A stretch of DNA of 46,798 bases from Muribaculaceae bacterium (GCA_017547845.1 JAFYNZ010000050.1:1-46798), one strand, 5' to 3'; counted from the first letter of the stretch, positions 1 through 9,034 are shown. Notes: generated by a model not told the origin, from the letters alone. Numbers and translations: made by a program.

Positions 1-814
1 CATCAAATTCGCAATCGGTGTAACACCAACACTTTTTATAGATATTTCCATTTATCTCTTCTTCTCCTGACAATCGCAAACGATAGAAATCTACTTCTTC
101 TGCTGTATCTCCAATGAAATAACCCCATTCTGCACCTTCTCGCACAAGCGGGGTGTATTCGTAAAATTCCTGACCGATATACAACGGATTACCCTTTCCT
201 GTAAGCATAGGAGCGTATGGAAAGCAGAAGAAACCACCGAGTACGCCAACTACGCCGATGCCTTCTGTAATGGTATAATGACTATTTGTTTCCTTATCAA
301 AGATTTCAAATGTCTTGCGCAATTCTCCATCTACATTTTCATATTCTACTTTTGCAACTATAAAATCATACACATAACCCTCTATCTCGACAGAATATGA
401 ATCTCCTTCATTCAAATTAAAATCATAAATAAGCATTTCTTGCCCTTTTGTGCTATATTGAAACACTTCATTTCGGTCGAAACTTAATAGATAAACCTTT
501 TTATCTTCTTCCCTGAGGTATGCAATACATTCATTTTTAGAGTAGCGATTAACTATGTAGCATTTATGATATATAGTATTATTGATATTTTCTTCTCCGC
601 TAATATATATGCGCGAATAATATTCCCCTTTTGAAGTCCAACCATCATGAAAATATTCCCACACTACTCCTTCTCGTACGAGTGGAGTGTATTCATAATC
701 TGACGGCTCCTCTGTGGCTTCTGCTTCTCTATAATCTTTTGACAAATATGCCGAGAAACCGACTTGATAAATTAATATTATCAAAGTCCAAAATACAAAA
801 ATTCGTTTATTCAT
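1..814 (-). CDS. Exported protein with a duplicated domain, C-terminus outside the window
   Basis: Open frame read on the minus strand from ATG 814-812 to the left window edge without a stop, giving 271 codons of an incomplete protein. The first 23 or so residues form a hydrophobic signal or anchor (MNKRIFVFWTLIILIYQVGF). The mature part has an internal duplication. A block beginning YEYTPLVREG at about residue 40 recurs at about residue 218, and both copies continue with W-x-Y-F, then S-G-E-E, then I-N-x-x-I-Y-x-K-C. Two similar domains of about 175 residues are therefore present, the second cut off. The sequence is AT-rich compared with most neighbours. I do not recognise the family. It resembles the many uncharacterised secreted proteins of Bacteroidales, and function is unknown. 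A promoter candidate lies at 1031-1062. Confidence 0.75.
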   Translation of the reverse strand, partial: MNKRIFVFWTLIILIYQVGFSAYLSKDYREAEATEEPSDYEYTPLVREGVVWEYFHDGWTSKGEYYSRIYISGEENINNTIYHKCYIVNRYSKNECIAYLREEDKKVYLLSFDRNEVFQYSTKGQEMLIYDFNLNEGDSYSVEIEGYVYDFIVAKVEYENVDGELRKTFEIFDKETNSHYTITEGIGVVGVLGGFFCFPYAPMLTGKGNPLYIGQEFYEYTPLVREGAEWGYFIGDTAEEVDFYRLRLSGEEEINGNIYKKCWCYTDCEFD

Positions 815-1030
815 AATTTTTAATTTTAAAGCAAATTAATAACAAATTTAATATTTAAAGTTAAATACTTAATTAACCTGATTTGTAGTCAGTGTGCGTA
901 CTGCGACACTATGCCATATCCTCAAAACCGATAAAAAATAGAATATGGCTTGTCAGGCTGATTTTGATCTGGGTTGTTATCATAACTTTAGATGTTTGAT
1001 AGGTTAAACATTGGTTTATCTATTATTTTG

Positions 1031-1062
1031 CAAAGATAAATAGTTTTTTTTAAAAAAACAAA
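1031..1062 (-). promoter_or_regulatory. Promoter candidate for the leftmost gene
   Basis: On the minus strand TTTG (1062-1059) is followed after 20 nt by TATCTTTG (1038-1031). This fits the Bacteroidota -33/-7 pattern. It would give a leader of about 210 nt before ATG 814. Confidence 0.5.
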
Positions 1063-1201
1063 TTTATTTCATAATTTATATTAATTTGTCGCTATTTTCT
1101 ACACTTTAACAAAATTACAAACTTTCTGCTCGTTCGTTTACAGGGACGTAATCAAAAATGGCTTGATAGGATGCCGACGCAGACCGTACCCAATTTTGCG
1201 C

Positions 1202-1232
1202 CAAATATACTAATATTTTTTTAATTCCCAAA
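1202..1232 (-). promoter_or_regulatory. Second promoter-like pair in the intergenic region
   Basis: Minus-strand TTTG (1232-1229), 19 nt, TATATTTG (1209-1202). It matches the Bacteroidota pattern but has no obvious gene directly downstream, so it may drive a non-coding transcript or be a chance match in AT-rich DNA. Confidence 0.3.
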
Positions 1233-1518
1233 TATTTAACACAAAAATTAAAATATTTTTTTGAGATAGAATTTAATGAGCCTTGCAGCAAGAAAAAACT
1301 AATAGGAGACAAAAGACTCTGCTCCATTAAACTTTTTAAACTTTAAACCTTAAACCTTAAACTCTAACTCTTTCCTGTCAGTTTACCCAATATGCCTAAA
1401 GATGCCTATTGACTCTATGGACCGCTAACACCCATTAAACATTACCCCCTTCCCCTTGCCTTCAGGTCCTTTTAGGCATGTTAGCCCTTTGCCCATTAAA
1501 CATTAAACATTACTCCAT

Positions 1519-3411
1519 TCACGGCTGACGCAAGGAGAGGATATAGGCATGGAGGCGATGGTAAAATGGATGGCGAGTGAGAGTGTTGGTATCGCCGAGT
1601 ATGACGAGCTTCATGCGAGCCCGGGTTATGGCGACATTCATACGTCGCAAGTCGTTGAGAAAACCGATGTTTCCCTGCTCATTTGCACGCACCATGCTGA
1701 TAAATATCACATCACGTTCCTGACCTTGAAAGCCATCTACAGTGTTGACACTTATCATCTTACGCAAGGGTTGCAATGCCGAGGATTTCTTGAGTCGATG
1801 ACGCAAATAGTGCACCTGAGCCTTGTAGGGGGAGATTATGCCGAAATCGATGCGTTCTTCGAGAATTCGCTCCAGACCGATTTTGTCGACATATGCCTGC
1901 AGTCGCTCAAGCAGCAGATCGGCTTCTTCCTTATTGATACGGCCGTTGGTGTCGCTGACCATCTCCTCACGCATCTCCAAGTCGGTGGTATCCACCCACT
2001 CTATCGGCGTATCCCAATCGAGAATGCCACGACATTTCACCTCGTCGGCGGCTTTGAGATTTCCACCATAAAACCACTGCGACGAGAAGTGCATAATCTG
2101 CTCGTTCATACGATATTGCGTTGTCAGCAGATTGACTGCATCTTTGTGTCGCTTCACTAACTGCTCCATGAGCGTGGTCGACAACCCTGCCTTTTCTGCC
2201 TCGTAGCATTTCACGGTCGGAGGCAATTGGCAATGGTCGCCGGCAAACACGACACGGTCGGCCTTGCGGATTGCTATCCAGCATGCCGCTTCCATGGCTT
2301 GCGCCGCCTCGTCGATGAAAAGTGTGCCGAAATGATAGCGGTCGAGCAGACGATGATTGCTGCTGACAAGCGTCGATGCGATGACATGTGCCGAGTCAAA
2401 TAGTTCGGTATTAATCTGATATTCAATCGTGTAGGCACGCTCTCGGAGTTTACTCAGGCGATTACGCACAGCGTCACGCTCTGCCCTATCGCTTTTGCGT
2501 TGCGAAGTCAGGCGACGCATCTCTTTGCGTATTCCCCACAATTCGAGATAGAGTTCGTGGCTCTCAAATCGACGCTCATAGGTGAAGGCAAGCATCTTGT
2601 CGTTGACCTTCACAGGATTGCCTATGCGAAGCACATTGACTCCACGGTCGACCAATTTTTCCGAAATCCAATCGACAGCCATGTTGCTTTGCGCACAGAC
2701 GAGCACTTGCGGCTCACGATGCAGCGTCTCATAGATAGCTTCGACAAGCGTTGTCGTCTTGCCGGTGCCCGGAGGACCATGCACCACTGCCACATCTTTG
2801 GCACGCAACACCTTGTCGACAGCCTCCTCTTGCGAACTATTCAGCCATGGGAGTCGCATAGGGAATATGTCGCGAAACTGTGGCTTGACCTGTCCGATTA
2901 AGGTGTCTCTGAGCGACGACAGACGATTGCCCTTGGCTTTAATCGTCTGCTCCAGAGCCAGAAACATCGTCTGATAGCTTGTCTCATCGAAATAGAGTTG
3001 CACGCCGAGCGAGTCGACGCCTCGGATTTCCTCCACCATCTTTGCCGACGGCATGACCAGCACCATGCGCGACTCATCGACATAGCTGACAGTCGCCGTA
3101 AAGTTGAGATAATGCAACGCACCATCTGCCTTCGGATAGAAGAAGCAGACGGCGCGACCATATTCGAATGAATGCTCCTCTTCACACTCATCGCCACGAA
3201 AGACCTCGACGACACACTGATTGAGCGAGTTGTAGTAGCTCTTGCCGACTCTGACAGGCGACCAGCATAGTCCCTGCTTAATCTTGCGACTGATGCCGAC
3301 CGACTCCGTCAGACGACGGAACTCCTCCTTCTCATGCTCATACTCCATGCGCAACAATAGCTGCAGACGCTGAAGGTGATTGATAGGCGACTCTTTGAGA
3401 TCTATTGACAT
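1519..3411 (-). CDS. SF1 (Upf1/IGHMBP2-like) DNA/RNA helicase
   Basis: A 630-residue superfamily 1B helicase. The N-terminal 190 residues form the accessory beta-rich region seen in IGHMBP2-like proteins. The helicase motifs follow in order: motif I/Walker A GPPGTGKTT at 212-220, motif Ia CAQSNMAVD at 239-247, motif II DEAAQA at 367-372, motif III GDHCQLPPT at 391-399, the TQYRM-type motif IV at 431-435, motif V DGFQGQERD at 559-567, and motif VI NVAITRAR at 592-599. A charged stretch at about 285-330 probably forms the coiled 'stalk' insertion. The family unwinds nucleic acids 5' to 3' using ATP; the substrate in Bacteroidales is not established. The gene lies 42 bp downstream of trmD on the same strand and is probably cotranscribed with it. 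Confidence 0.9.
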   Translation of the reverse strand: MSIDLKESPINHLQRLQLLLRMEYEHEKEEFRRLTESVGISRKIKQGLCWSPVRVGKSYYNSLNQCVVEVFRGDECEEEHSFEYGRAVCFFYPKADGALHYLNFTATVSYVDESRMVLVMPSAKMVEEIRGVDSLGVQLYFDETSYQTMFLALEQTIKAKGNRLSSLRDTLIGQVKPQFRDIFPMRLPWLNSSQEEAVDKVLRAKDVAVVHGPPGTGKTTTLVEAIYETLHREPQVLVCAQSNMAVDWISEKLVDRGVNVLRIGNPVKVNDKMLAFTYERRFESHELYLELWGIRKEMRRLTSQRKSDRAERDAVRNRLSKLRERAYTIEYQINTELFDSAHVIASTLVSSNHRLLDRYHFGTLFIDEAAQAMEAACWIAIRKADRVVFAGDHCQLPPTVKCYEAEKAGLSTTLMEQLVKRHKDAVNLLTTQYRMNEQIMHFSSQWFYGGNLKAADEVKCRGILDWDTPIEWVDTTDLEMREEMVSDTNGRINKEEADLLLERLQAYVDKIGLERILEERIDFGIISPYKAQVHYLRHRLKKSSALQPLRKMISVNTVDGFQGQERDVIFISMVRANEQGNIGFLNDLRRMNVAITRARMKLVILGDTNTLTRHPFYHRLHAYILSLRQP

Positions 3412-3453
3412 CGAGACAATGGTTGCTAAGGTAGCTTCGTATAATAAAAGTGA

Positions 3454-4128
3454 CTATTTAAGCAGGTCGGGACGCAGACGGAGCGTGCGAGCCACGGCTT
3501 GCTCATGCTTCCACTCGTCGATCTTCGCTTCGTGGCCCGACAATAGGATTTCAGGCACTTTCCAACCGTTGTAGTCGGCAGGGCGGGTATACACAGGCGG
3601 AGCAAGCAGGTTGTCTTGAAACGAGTCGCTCAATGCCGACTGCTCGTCGCCGATAGCTCCCGGGATAAGACGCACGATGGCATCGGTGATGATAGCCGCC
3701 GGGAGTTCGCCACCGGTGAGCACATAGTCGCCGATGGAAATTTCGCGAGTGATCAGATGCTCGCGGATACGATAGTCGATACCCTTGTAGTGACCGCAAA
3801 GGATAATCAGATTTTCAGCCATCGACAGCTGATTGGCTATCGGCTGAGAGAATGTCTCGCCGTCGGGGCTGGTGAATATCACATCGTCGTATTCACGCTC
3901 AGCCTTGAGCTTGGAGATACAAGCATCGACGGGCTGAATCTGCATCACCATGCCGGCTTCGCCACCAAACGGATAATCGTCGACCTTGCGGTGCTTATTG
4001 GTCGAATAATCACGAAGATTGTGCACCACAATCTCAGCAAGCCCCTTGTCTTGGGCACGCTTCAGTATCGAGCAACCGAGAGGCGACTCAAGCATCTCAG
4101 GCATCACTGTTAATATATCTATACGCAT
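3454..4128 (-). CDS. trmD: tRNA (guanine-37-N1)-methyltransferase TrmD
   Basis: 224 residues, the usual TrmD length. This SPOUT-class enzyme transfers a methyl group from S-adenosylmethionine to N1 of G37 in tRNAs reading CNN codons, which prevents +1 frameshifting. Diagnostic features are the N-terminal [13 protein letters not shown], the [10 protein letters not shown] motif near residues 51-60, [13 protein letters not shown] (the G-H-Y-x-G-x-D motif), and the knot segment around [15 protein letters not shown] that binds SAM. ATG 4128-4126 is the natural start because the conserved N-terminus begins there. A copy of a dispersed repeat (4137-4167) lies 8 bp upstream of the start, so it is probably in the 5' untranslated part or in the gap after the preceding gene. 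Confidence 0.97.
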   Translation of the reverse strand: MRIDILTVMPEMLESPLGCSILKRAQDKGLAEIVVHNLRDYSTNKHRKVDDYPFGGEAGMVMQIQPVDACISKLKAEREYDDVIFTSPDGETFSQPIANQLSMAENLIILCGHYKGIDYRIREHLITREISIGDYVLTGGELPAAIITDAIVRLIPGAIGDEQSALSDSFQDNLLAPPVYTRPADYNGWKVPEILLSGHEAKIDEWKHEQAVARTLRLRPDLLK

Positions 4129-4136
4129 ATAGTCTG

Positions 4137-4167
4137 CTTTAAGGGAACTTCTGAAAATTCCCGGATT
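4137..4167. repeat. Solo copy of a dispersed 31-bp repeat
   Basis: CTTTAAGGGAACTTCT, four variable bases, then ATTCCCGGATT. The same 31-bp arrangement recurs at 31720-31750, where it is the left end of a 203-bp foldback element. GGGAA and TTCCC within it can pair as a short hairpin. Both copies lie 8-13 bp upstream of a minus-strand start codon (trmD here, the cobalamin adenosyltransferase there). Confidence 0.65.
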
Positions 4168-4209
4168 TAATCAATTCATTAAAATCGCCACATCGCGGCT
4201 GCAGCCACA

Positions 4210-4803
4210 TCAGTTCCACACTCCGGCACTATTGTCGGACTCCTGCACCTGCTCGGCTATGTGACGCTTCATATCTTCAAACACGTCACGGATACGACTC
4301 TGAATCTTAAAGAGTCCGTCGAGCGAAGATGTCAGATACGACTTCAAGTCATAGCAGCCATCGGGAAGGTGAAGCATGCGAGTCGTATGCACCTCCATAG
4401 AGGTAGCCTCGTCATTGATAGTGTAGTGGGTGACATATGGGCCGCAAGCATTGGCGTAGTTGATGCTCATTTCCAGTAGCGACATAGCACTGTCGGGCAG
4501 CGTCAACGATCCCCATGCATAGCTCCAAATCATAGCAAAAGGACGACCTTTGCTTGCTATCACAAAGGTCTGACCTTGATACTTGAAGACTATTCGAGGA
4601 GTCTCCTCTTCCGTATACTCGGGGCTGCAACCCATCTCTTTGAGCAACTCAAACACATGAGACTCTGCATTGTCGCCGAGAATGACAATGTCCGAACGAG
4701 ACTCACGCTCATCAAGACGCTGCCCCTTGCGGCGAAGCAAATAAGTCCACACGCAAAAGATGATAAACACACCACCGAAAAGTATCGAAAGAGCTAATTC
4801 CAT
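4210..4803 (-). CDS. Small membrane-anchored protein, possibly YbjN-like
   Basis: 197 residues. Residues 1-23 form one transmembrane segment (MELALSILFGGVFIIFCVWT) followed by a basic R-R-K-G-Q-R stop-transfer, so the C-terminal domain is probably cytoplasmic. The soluble part (about 45-170) alternates predicted helices and strands in a way that recalls YbjN/type III chaperone-like folds, including an FELLKEMGC helix and an RIVFKYQGQTFVIAS strand pair. This is only a resemblance. The acidic, Q/E-rich C-terminus looks disordered. The start is 6 bp from the fucosidase stop, so the two are cotranscribed. Function is unknown. Confidence 0.7.
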   Translation of the reverse strand: MELALSILFGGVFIIFCVWTYLLRRKGQRLDERESRSDIVILGDNAESHVFELLKEMGCSPEYTEEETPRIVFKYQGQTFVIASKGRPFAMIWSYAWGSLTLPDSAMSLLEMSINYANACGPYVTHYTINDEATSMEVHTTRMLHLPDGCYDLKSYLTSSLDGLFKIQSRIRDVFEDMKRHIAEQVQESDNSAGVWN

Positions 4804-4809
4804 AACCTA

Positions 4810-6108
4810 TTATTTAAGTTCCACTTCTATAATATAGTCGGCTACATCTGCAGGCACTGCGACATCCATTGTCAAGCGTCCTTTGCCGAACTTATATTTT
4901 AGAGCAGACTTTTGAGCGAAATCTATCACGCGCTTCACTTTGCCCTCCAATGGCATATCTATGCGTGTCACTTTGTCGCTGAGCACATGGATAAATAGAC
5001 GATTGTCTTTGCGTGTTGTGGTCAAAGTGTCTCCCTCGATGTAACCGCCGGCTTGCGTGCCATAGATAGTCTCGCCATTAGCCTCAAGCCACTCGCCCAT
5101 CTCTGCAAGACGAGAAAGTGCTGTCGCAGGGAGTGTACCGTCAGGTTGTGGACCGACATTGAGCAAAAGGTTGGCTCCCTTGCCCGATGTCTGCACGAGC
5201 AGACGGATAAGTTCAGCAGTCGACTTATAGTTCTGGTCAGCCACCTTGTAGCCCCACATGCCATTCATCGTTTGGCAAGTCTCGAGTGGCAATCGGCTGA
5301 TAGCCTGGCCCGAAAGACCGGCCTTATTTTCGCCCGGCACATCGCGTTCGAAGATCTGGATATCCTCGCCTTCGAATGGCACTTGGTGGTGGTTGTTGCC
5401 GACCAAGCATGAAGGTTGAAGCTTGTGAATCAACTCATACTGATAAGGCAACTGCCAGTCGAATGGCACTGAGTCTGAGTCGTGGTCCCACCAACCGTCA
5501 AACCATATAGCACCGATTTCGCCGTAGTTGGTAAGCAACTCCTTGAGCTGCTCGTTCATAAACTTGTAGTAGCCGTCCCAGTCAGGATTGTCGAGCGACT
5601 TGGTGTTGCGACCTGTGCGACCTGCCGGATAGTCCTCGCGTGTCCAGTCGATGTGAGAATAGTAGAGGTGCAACTTGATGCCTTGGCGATGACACTCGTC
5701 AGCGAGTTGACGGATGACATCTTTGCCGTAAGGCGTGTTCATGATATTGTAGTCTGACTGCTTAGTATCCCACATTGAGAAGCCTTCATGGTGGCGAGAT
5801 GTGAAACAGATGTATTTCGCACCTGCAGCCTTGATGGCCGACACCCACTGAGCTGCATCAAAACGGTGAGGATAGAATGCGTGCATCGACTTAGCATACT
5901 CCTTGCTGTCGATGCCTCGATTCATGTACCATTCGCCTTGAGCAAACATACTGTACAAACCCCAGTGCAAGAAGACACCGAATTTGCTATCGGCAAACTC
6001 TTCGCGAGACTTGAGGATTTCCTCTGTAGGCACATAGCCCTGCGCAGAGGCGAGACGTGGCATCAAAAGAGCCACAGCGACTAAAATGAGCGTTGAAATT
6101 CGTTTCAT
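4810..6108 (-). CDS. Secreted alpha-L-fucosidase (GH29)
   Basis: 432 residues with a Sec signal peptide (1-22, ending LASAQG). It is a glycoside hydrolase family 29 retaining exo-fucosidase, which removes terminal L-fucose from glycans such as mucin or milk oligosaccharides, probably in the periplasm. Family hallmarks are KFGVFLHWGLYS (42-53), the FTSRHHEGFSMWDTKQSDYN segment (102-120, two His plus the W-D pair) and IWFDGWWD (201-208), whose Asp204 is the expected nucleophile. The length fits a catalytic domain with only a short C-terminal beta domain, so no extra carbohydrate-binding module is visible. It appears to be the first gene of the leftward run. A -7-like TAAATTTG lies at 6135-6142 on the minus strand, without a clear -33 box. 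No SusC/SusD pair is adjacent. Confidence 0.93.
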   Translation of the reverse strand: MKRISTLILVAVALLMPRLASAQGYVPTEEILKSREEFADSKFGVFLHWGLYSMFAQGEWYMNRGIDSKEYAKSMHAFYPHRFDAAQWVSAIKAAGAKYICFTSRHHEGFSMWDTKQSDYNIMNTPYGKDVIRQLADECHRQGIKLHLYYSHIDWTREDYPAGRTGRNTKSLDNPDWDGYYKFMNEQLKELLTNYGEIGAIWFDGWWDHDSDSVPFDWQLPYQYELIHKLQPSCLVGNNHHQVPFEGEDIQIFERDVPGENKAGLSGQAISRLPLETCQTMNGMWGYKVADQNYKSTAELIRLLVQTSGKGANLLLNVGPQPDGTLPATALSRLAEMGEWLEANGETIYGTQAGGYIEGDTLTTTRKDNRLFIHVLSDKVTRIDMPLEGKVKRVIDFAQKSALKYKFGKGRLTMDVAVPADVADYIIEVELK

Positions 6109-6205
6109 GGTTGTTCTGTTGATTATATTTTCTACAAATTTAGCACTTTAATCTGAATTAAAAGATTTTTTGCCCCATTAGTTTATAATTCACCCGATAA
6201 ATGCC

Positions 6206-6213
6206 TATCTTTG
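6206..6213 (+). promoter_or_regulatory. -7 element for the 6250 gene
   Basis: TATCTTTG matches TAnnTTTG and lies 36 bp before ATG 6250. The only -33 candidate is the poor TTTA at 6182-6185. Because transcription would begin near 6220, the upstream TTG at 6223 is unlikely to be the start codon. Confidence 0.5.
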
Positions 6214-6249
6214 CACTAACATTTGACAACATTTAATCCACACATACTA

Positions 6250-8112
6250 ATGACACGACGTTTTCTCACAACATTAGCAACATGCCTAATTATGACCACA
6301 GCATGCTTCAGTCAATCATATTCATATTATTTCAGCAAAGGTCTTGATTTATTTGAATCCGACTGCCAAGATGCGGCATTTAGCACATGGAGTTTGGGAG
6401 CACTTAATAATGAAAACAGAAGCCGTTTGGCTACAATCTACTGCTTACTCAATGAATGGGGCACACCATTCAATCGAGATAAAAGCGATGCCATGATCGA
6501 CGAATATGCAAAAGAAGGAAATGAATGGACAGCCTTTGCTGCCAACTATTGGTTCCCTGTAATTCAGCTTAATTGGAAATATCAGGGAGATTTAGTCATG
6601 GCTCCTGGTTGCAGAAGCCTAATGCAACGTCTTGCAAGTTGGTGTTATTACAATAGTGTATTCAGTAGTCACACGCCTCAGTCTGTAAGATTCGGAGGCA
6701 AACCAGACATTGCTAAATCACTGAAATATGCAAAAAAATACCTTGCAAAATATCCGTATAATCCATTGTGCAACCACATCGTATCCTACTGCTACCTTAA
6801 TGGTCAAGCCGGTCTGCCCGTTGACACTCTTTCTGCAATCAAACATGCCATACATGAATACCTAAATGATGAAGATGACCGACAGGAAATGCTTATTCTT
6901 GAATACATTGAAAACTGCGACAAAGACGAGATTATCAAAAGAGTAAACGCAGTAATTCCACTATATGAAAAAGAGGACTATTACCCTGATTTGACAACCG
7001 ACAGCGCAACTATCATAGAAACACTTAATAAAAAATACGATTCACAAAGAAGTAGAGCCGTACAAGATTTTTTACGCAAATATTATCTTGCTGCTTATGC
7101 TCAAGCAGATTTCATCAGGGCTGACAGTTTATTGGATAGCATCTACTCCATAAGCATTGATGATTTTGTCAACAGATACAAACAAGAGAACATTATAGCC
7201 AAAGAATATATCTCCAAAACAATCAAACAGCAAATCGACTCTACATATGAACGATTTAAGGAAGGTGATGATCTACAAGAACTAAAGAAGAATTTAAGAC
7301 TATTCTATATCGGTTGGGAAAAGATTGACATTTATGAACCCTGGAGAAAATGGTCTGATTGTGCTAAATCATACATTTATCGCATTGATAATATAGCGCT
7401 AAGAATAAATGAATTGGATTATCTTGAAGCCGAATACAATGTATCTTTCAATGATATACATTGGGACTTAACAAAATTAGCAGCGGAACACTTTTCGAAA
7501 ATTATAAATGACTCAAATTACTGTGTGCTGATTAAAATTGAAGAAAAGAAACAGCCGATAAGACACCACTACATCAGTTGGAATTGGCAATCGAGCACAT
7601 ACGCCACTGCCAACACCGAAAGCAAAACTATGCTATTTGGGACTCCGGCATATGAGGTTGGTAGAAAAGACATCCTGTCTCACAAAGAAGATATCGCCAA
7701 AATATATGCCGACGCAACCACATACGAGAATACAAGCACCAAAGATGATATTTATCGCCGAGTGCCTGGAGGAATAAAAAAAGACAAACCCCACAATGAT
7801 TTCTTGTTCTCCATCCCTCAATTTATTGCGAATGTAGTTGAAATCAAAAGTTTTATCGGTATTCTTGAAAAAGAAAACGATGGCTCTATCACTATTGCCG
7901 ATTATGATGCCTATCTCAGCAAATTTCCTTCTGCCTACTATTTACAATATTGTATTGATGCTCAAGCAAGATTAACGGCAGACAGCTACACTCTTGACAC
8001 TCCAAAAGAAGAGATTAAAGCCTTACTAAAGTCAGGTTTAAGCCCTGGCACTATCAAATACATTAAGCAAGTCACAAAAAAATCATATCTAAAAACTAAG
8101 CAAGCGAAATAG
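6250..8112 (+). CDS. Unknown exported protein, possibly helical-repeat
   Basis: 620 residues starting at ATG 6250. The frame opens earlier at a TTG, but the signal peptide MTRRFLTTLATCLIMTTACF begins here, so this start is preferred. A cysteine at residue 19, in TTACFS, could make it a lipoprotein, but the lipobox is weak. Around residues 60-110 the spacing of A, G, W and Y (ATIYCLLNEWGTPFNRDKS) is reminiscent of Sel1/TPR repeats. The rest is charged, mostly helical and unrecognised. Base composition is clearly more AT-rich than the next gene, which suggests a different history. The stop lies 8 bp before the TSUP start, so the two are probably cotranscribed. No function can be assigned. Confidence 0.75.
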   Translation: MTRRFLTTLATCLIMTTACFSQSYSYYFSKGLDLFESDCQDAAFSTWSLGALNNENRSRLATIYCLLNEWGTPFNRDKSDAMIDEYAKEGNEWTAFAANYWFPVIQLNWKYQGDLVMAPGCRSLMQRLASWCYYNSVFSSHTPQSVRFGGKPDIAKSLKYAKKYLAKYPYNPLCNHIVSYCYLNGQAGLPVDTLSAIKHAIHEYLNDEDDRQEMLILEYIENCDKDEIIKRVNAVIPLYEKEDYYPDLTTDSATIIETLNKKYDSQRSRAVQDFLRKYYLAAYAQADFIRADSLLDSIYSISIDDFVNRYKQENIIAKEYISKTIKQQIDSTYERFKEGDDLQELKKNLRLFYIGWEKIDIYEPWRKWSDCAKSYIYRIDNIALRINELDYLEAEYNVSFNDIHWDLTKLAAEHFSKIINDSNYCVLIKIEEKKQPIRHHYISWNWQSSTYATANTESKTMLFGTPAYEVGRKDILSHKEDIAKIYADATTYENTSTKDDIYRRVPGGIKKDKPHNDFLFSIPQFIANVVEIKSFIGILEKENDGSITIADYDAYLSKFPSAYYLQYCIDAQARLTADSYTLDTPKEEIKALLKSGLSPGTIKYIKQVTKKSYLKTKQAK

Positions 8113-8120
8113 AAATTTTG

Positions 8121-8873
8121 ATGGAATATCTCATTGTCTGCCCGCTGGTGTTTTTGGCAGGATTTATCGACGCCATTGCCGGCGGTGGAGGGCTTATCTC
8201 ACTACCAGCCTACCTCATAGCCGGTCTGCCACCCCACTCTGCAATTGGCACCAACAAGTTCAGCGCGTGCCTGGGCACTACGGTGGCGACATGGCACTAC
8301 GCTCGATGTGGATTTATCAAGTGGCGACAAGTCGCTCCTGCCGTCGTCATGGCTCTCGCAGGCTCAGCCTTTGGCGCACGACTTGCTCTGATGGTCGACT
8401 CCGAGATATTTAAAGTCATCATGCTCGTTGTATTGCCACTGACTGCGTGCTATGTCTTGCGCCGCCGTGACTTGGGAGGCGACCGCACACCGTTCTCCAC
8501 TTCCAAGACTTCTCTGATAGCATCGACATTGGCTCTGCTGATAGGCATCTACGACGGTTTTTACGGCCCGGGCACAGGCACATTCCTCATGCTTTTGCTT
8601 ACCGCGATGGCCCACATGAGCCTCAACGAAGCTGCCGGCACGACCAAGGCCATCAACCTCTCTACCAACATAGCAGCACTGGCTGTTTTCCTATGGCATG
8701 GAGTCGTGGTGCTACCACTTGGGGCAGTGGCATCAGTTTTCGGCATCGCCGGCAACTACATCGGCGCACGCTATTTCACTCGCAAAGAGTCGCGCATCGC
8801 CCGACCTGTCATCATAGTCGTGCTATCGATTTTCTTCATCAAAATCTGCCTTGAACTCCTCGGAATCGCTTAA
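8121..8873 (+). CDS. TSUP (TauE/SafE, YfcA-like) membrane permease
   Basis: 250 residues, a multi-pass inner-membrane protein with about 7-8 hydrophobic segments. The two halves each carry the family signature: GFIDAIAGGGGLISLPAYL near residues 14-32 and GIYDGFYGPGTGTF near 142-155, as expected for the internal duplication of TSUP carriers. Members export or import sulfite, sulfonates and other small organic anions; the substrate here cannot be read from sequence. ATG 8121 is chosen over the TTG one codon earlier. A strong terminator at 9000-9030 lies 126 bp downstream. Confidence 0.87.
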   Translation: MEYLIVCPLVFLAGFIDAIAGGGGLISLPAYLIAGLPPHSAIGTNKFSACLGTTVATWHYARCGFIKWRQVAPAVVMALAGSAFGARLALMVDSEIFKVIMLVVLPLTACYVLRRRDLGGDRTPFSTSKTSLIASTLALLIGIYDGFYGPGTGTFLMLLLTAMAHMSLNEAAGTTKAINLSTNIAALAVFLWHGVVVLPLGAVASVFGIAGNYIGARYFTRKESRIARPVIIVVLSIFFIKICLELLGIA

Positions 8874-8999
8874 ATCCTACGAAACGTGAAATAAGTTTAG
8901 CAAGCACCTCACCATTTCTACATTAAGTACCAAGATGATGGGTCTGCACATTAATTTCCTAATTGACTGGTTGGGTCAATGAATAATATGGAATACACG

Positions 9000-9034
9000 G
9001 GGTGGTTTCTTGAACGAAGCCACCCTTCTTATTT
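9000..9034 (+). terminator. Intrinsic terminator after the TSUP gene
   Basis: A 10-bp stem (GGGTGGTTTC 9000-9009 with GAAGCCACCC 9016-9025, one G-U pair), a 6-nt loop, then the T-rich tail TTCTTATTT. The 126 bp between the TSUP stop and this hairpin show nothing else recognisable. Confidence 0.8.

Larger units (their letters stand above)
815..1518. other. 704-bp AT-rich intergenic region
   Basis: No convincing gene is seen. It holds two Bacteroidota-type promoter candidates reading leftwards (1031-1062 and 1202-1232) and a long-loop inverted repeat (GCCATAT at 913-919 with ATATGGC at 953-959). From 1330 to 1512 there is low-complexity sequence made of TTAAACTT/TTAAACCT words and two copies of CCCATTAAACATTA (near 1432 and 1492). 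A possible 70-codon minus-strand frame at 1115-1327 lacks recognisable features. Confidence 0.5.

Noticed and set aside
1115-1327. 70-codon minus-strand frame
   Set aside because: AT-rich, no ribosome-binding or family features, and it overlaps promoter-like sequence. Kept only as a remark on the intergenic region.
1549-2160. 203-codon plus-strand frame opposite the helicase gene
   Set aside because: It lies fully antisense to a gene with all SF1 helicase motifs, and its translation shows no family features. The same reasoning removes the long frames opposite trmD, the fucosidase, pdxA, rlmN, metK, nusA, infB and sbcC.
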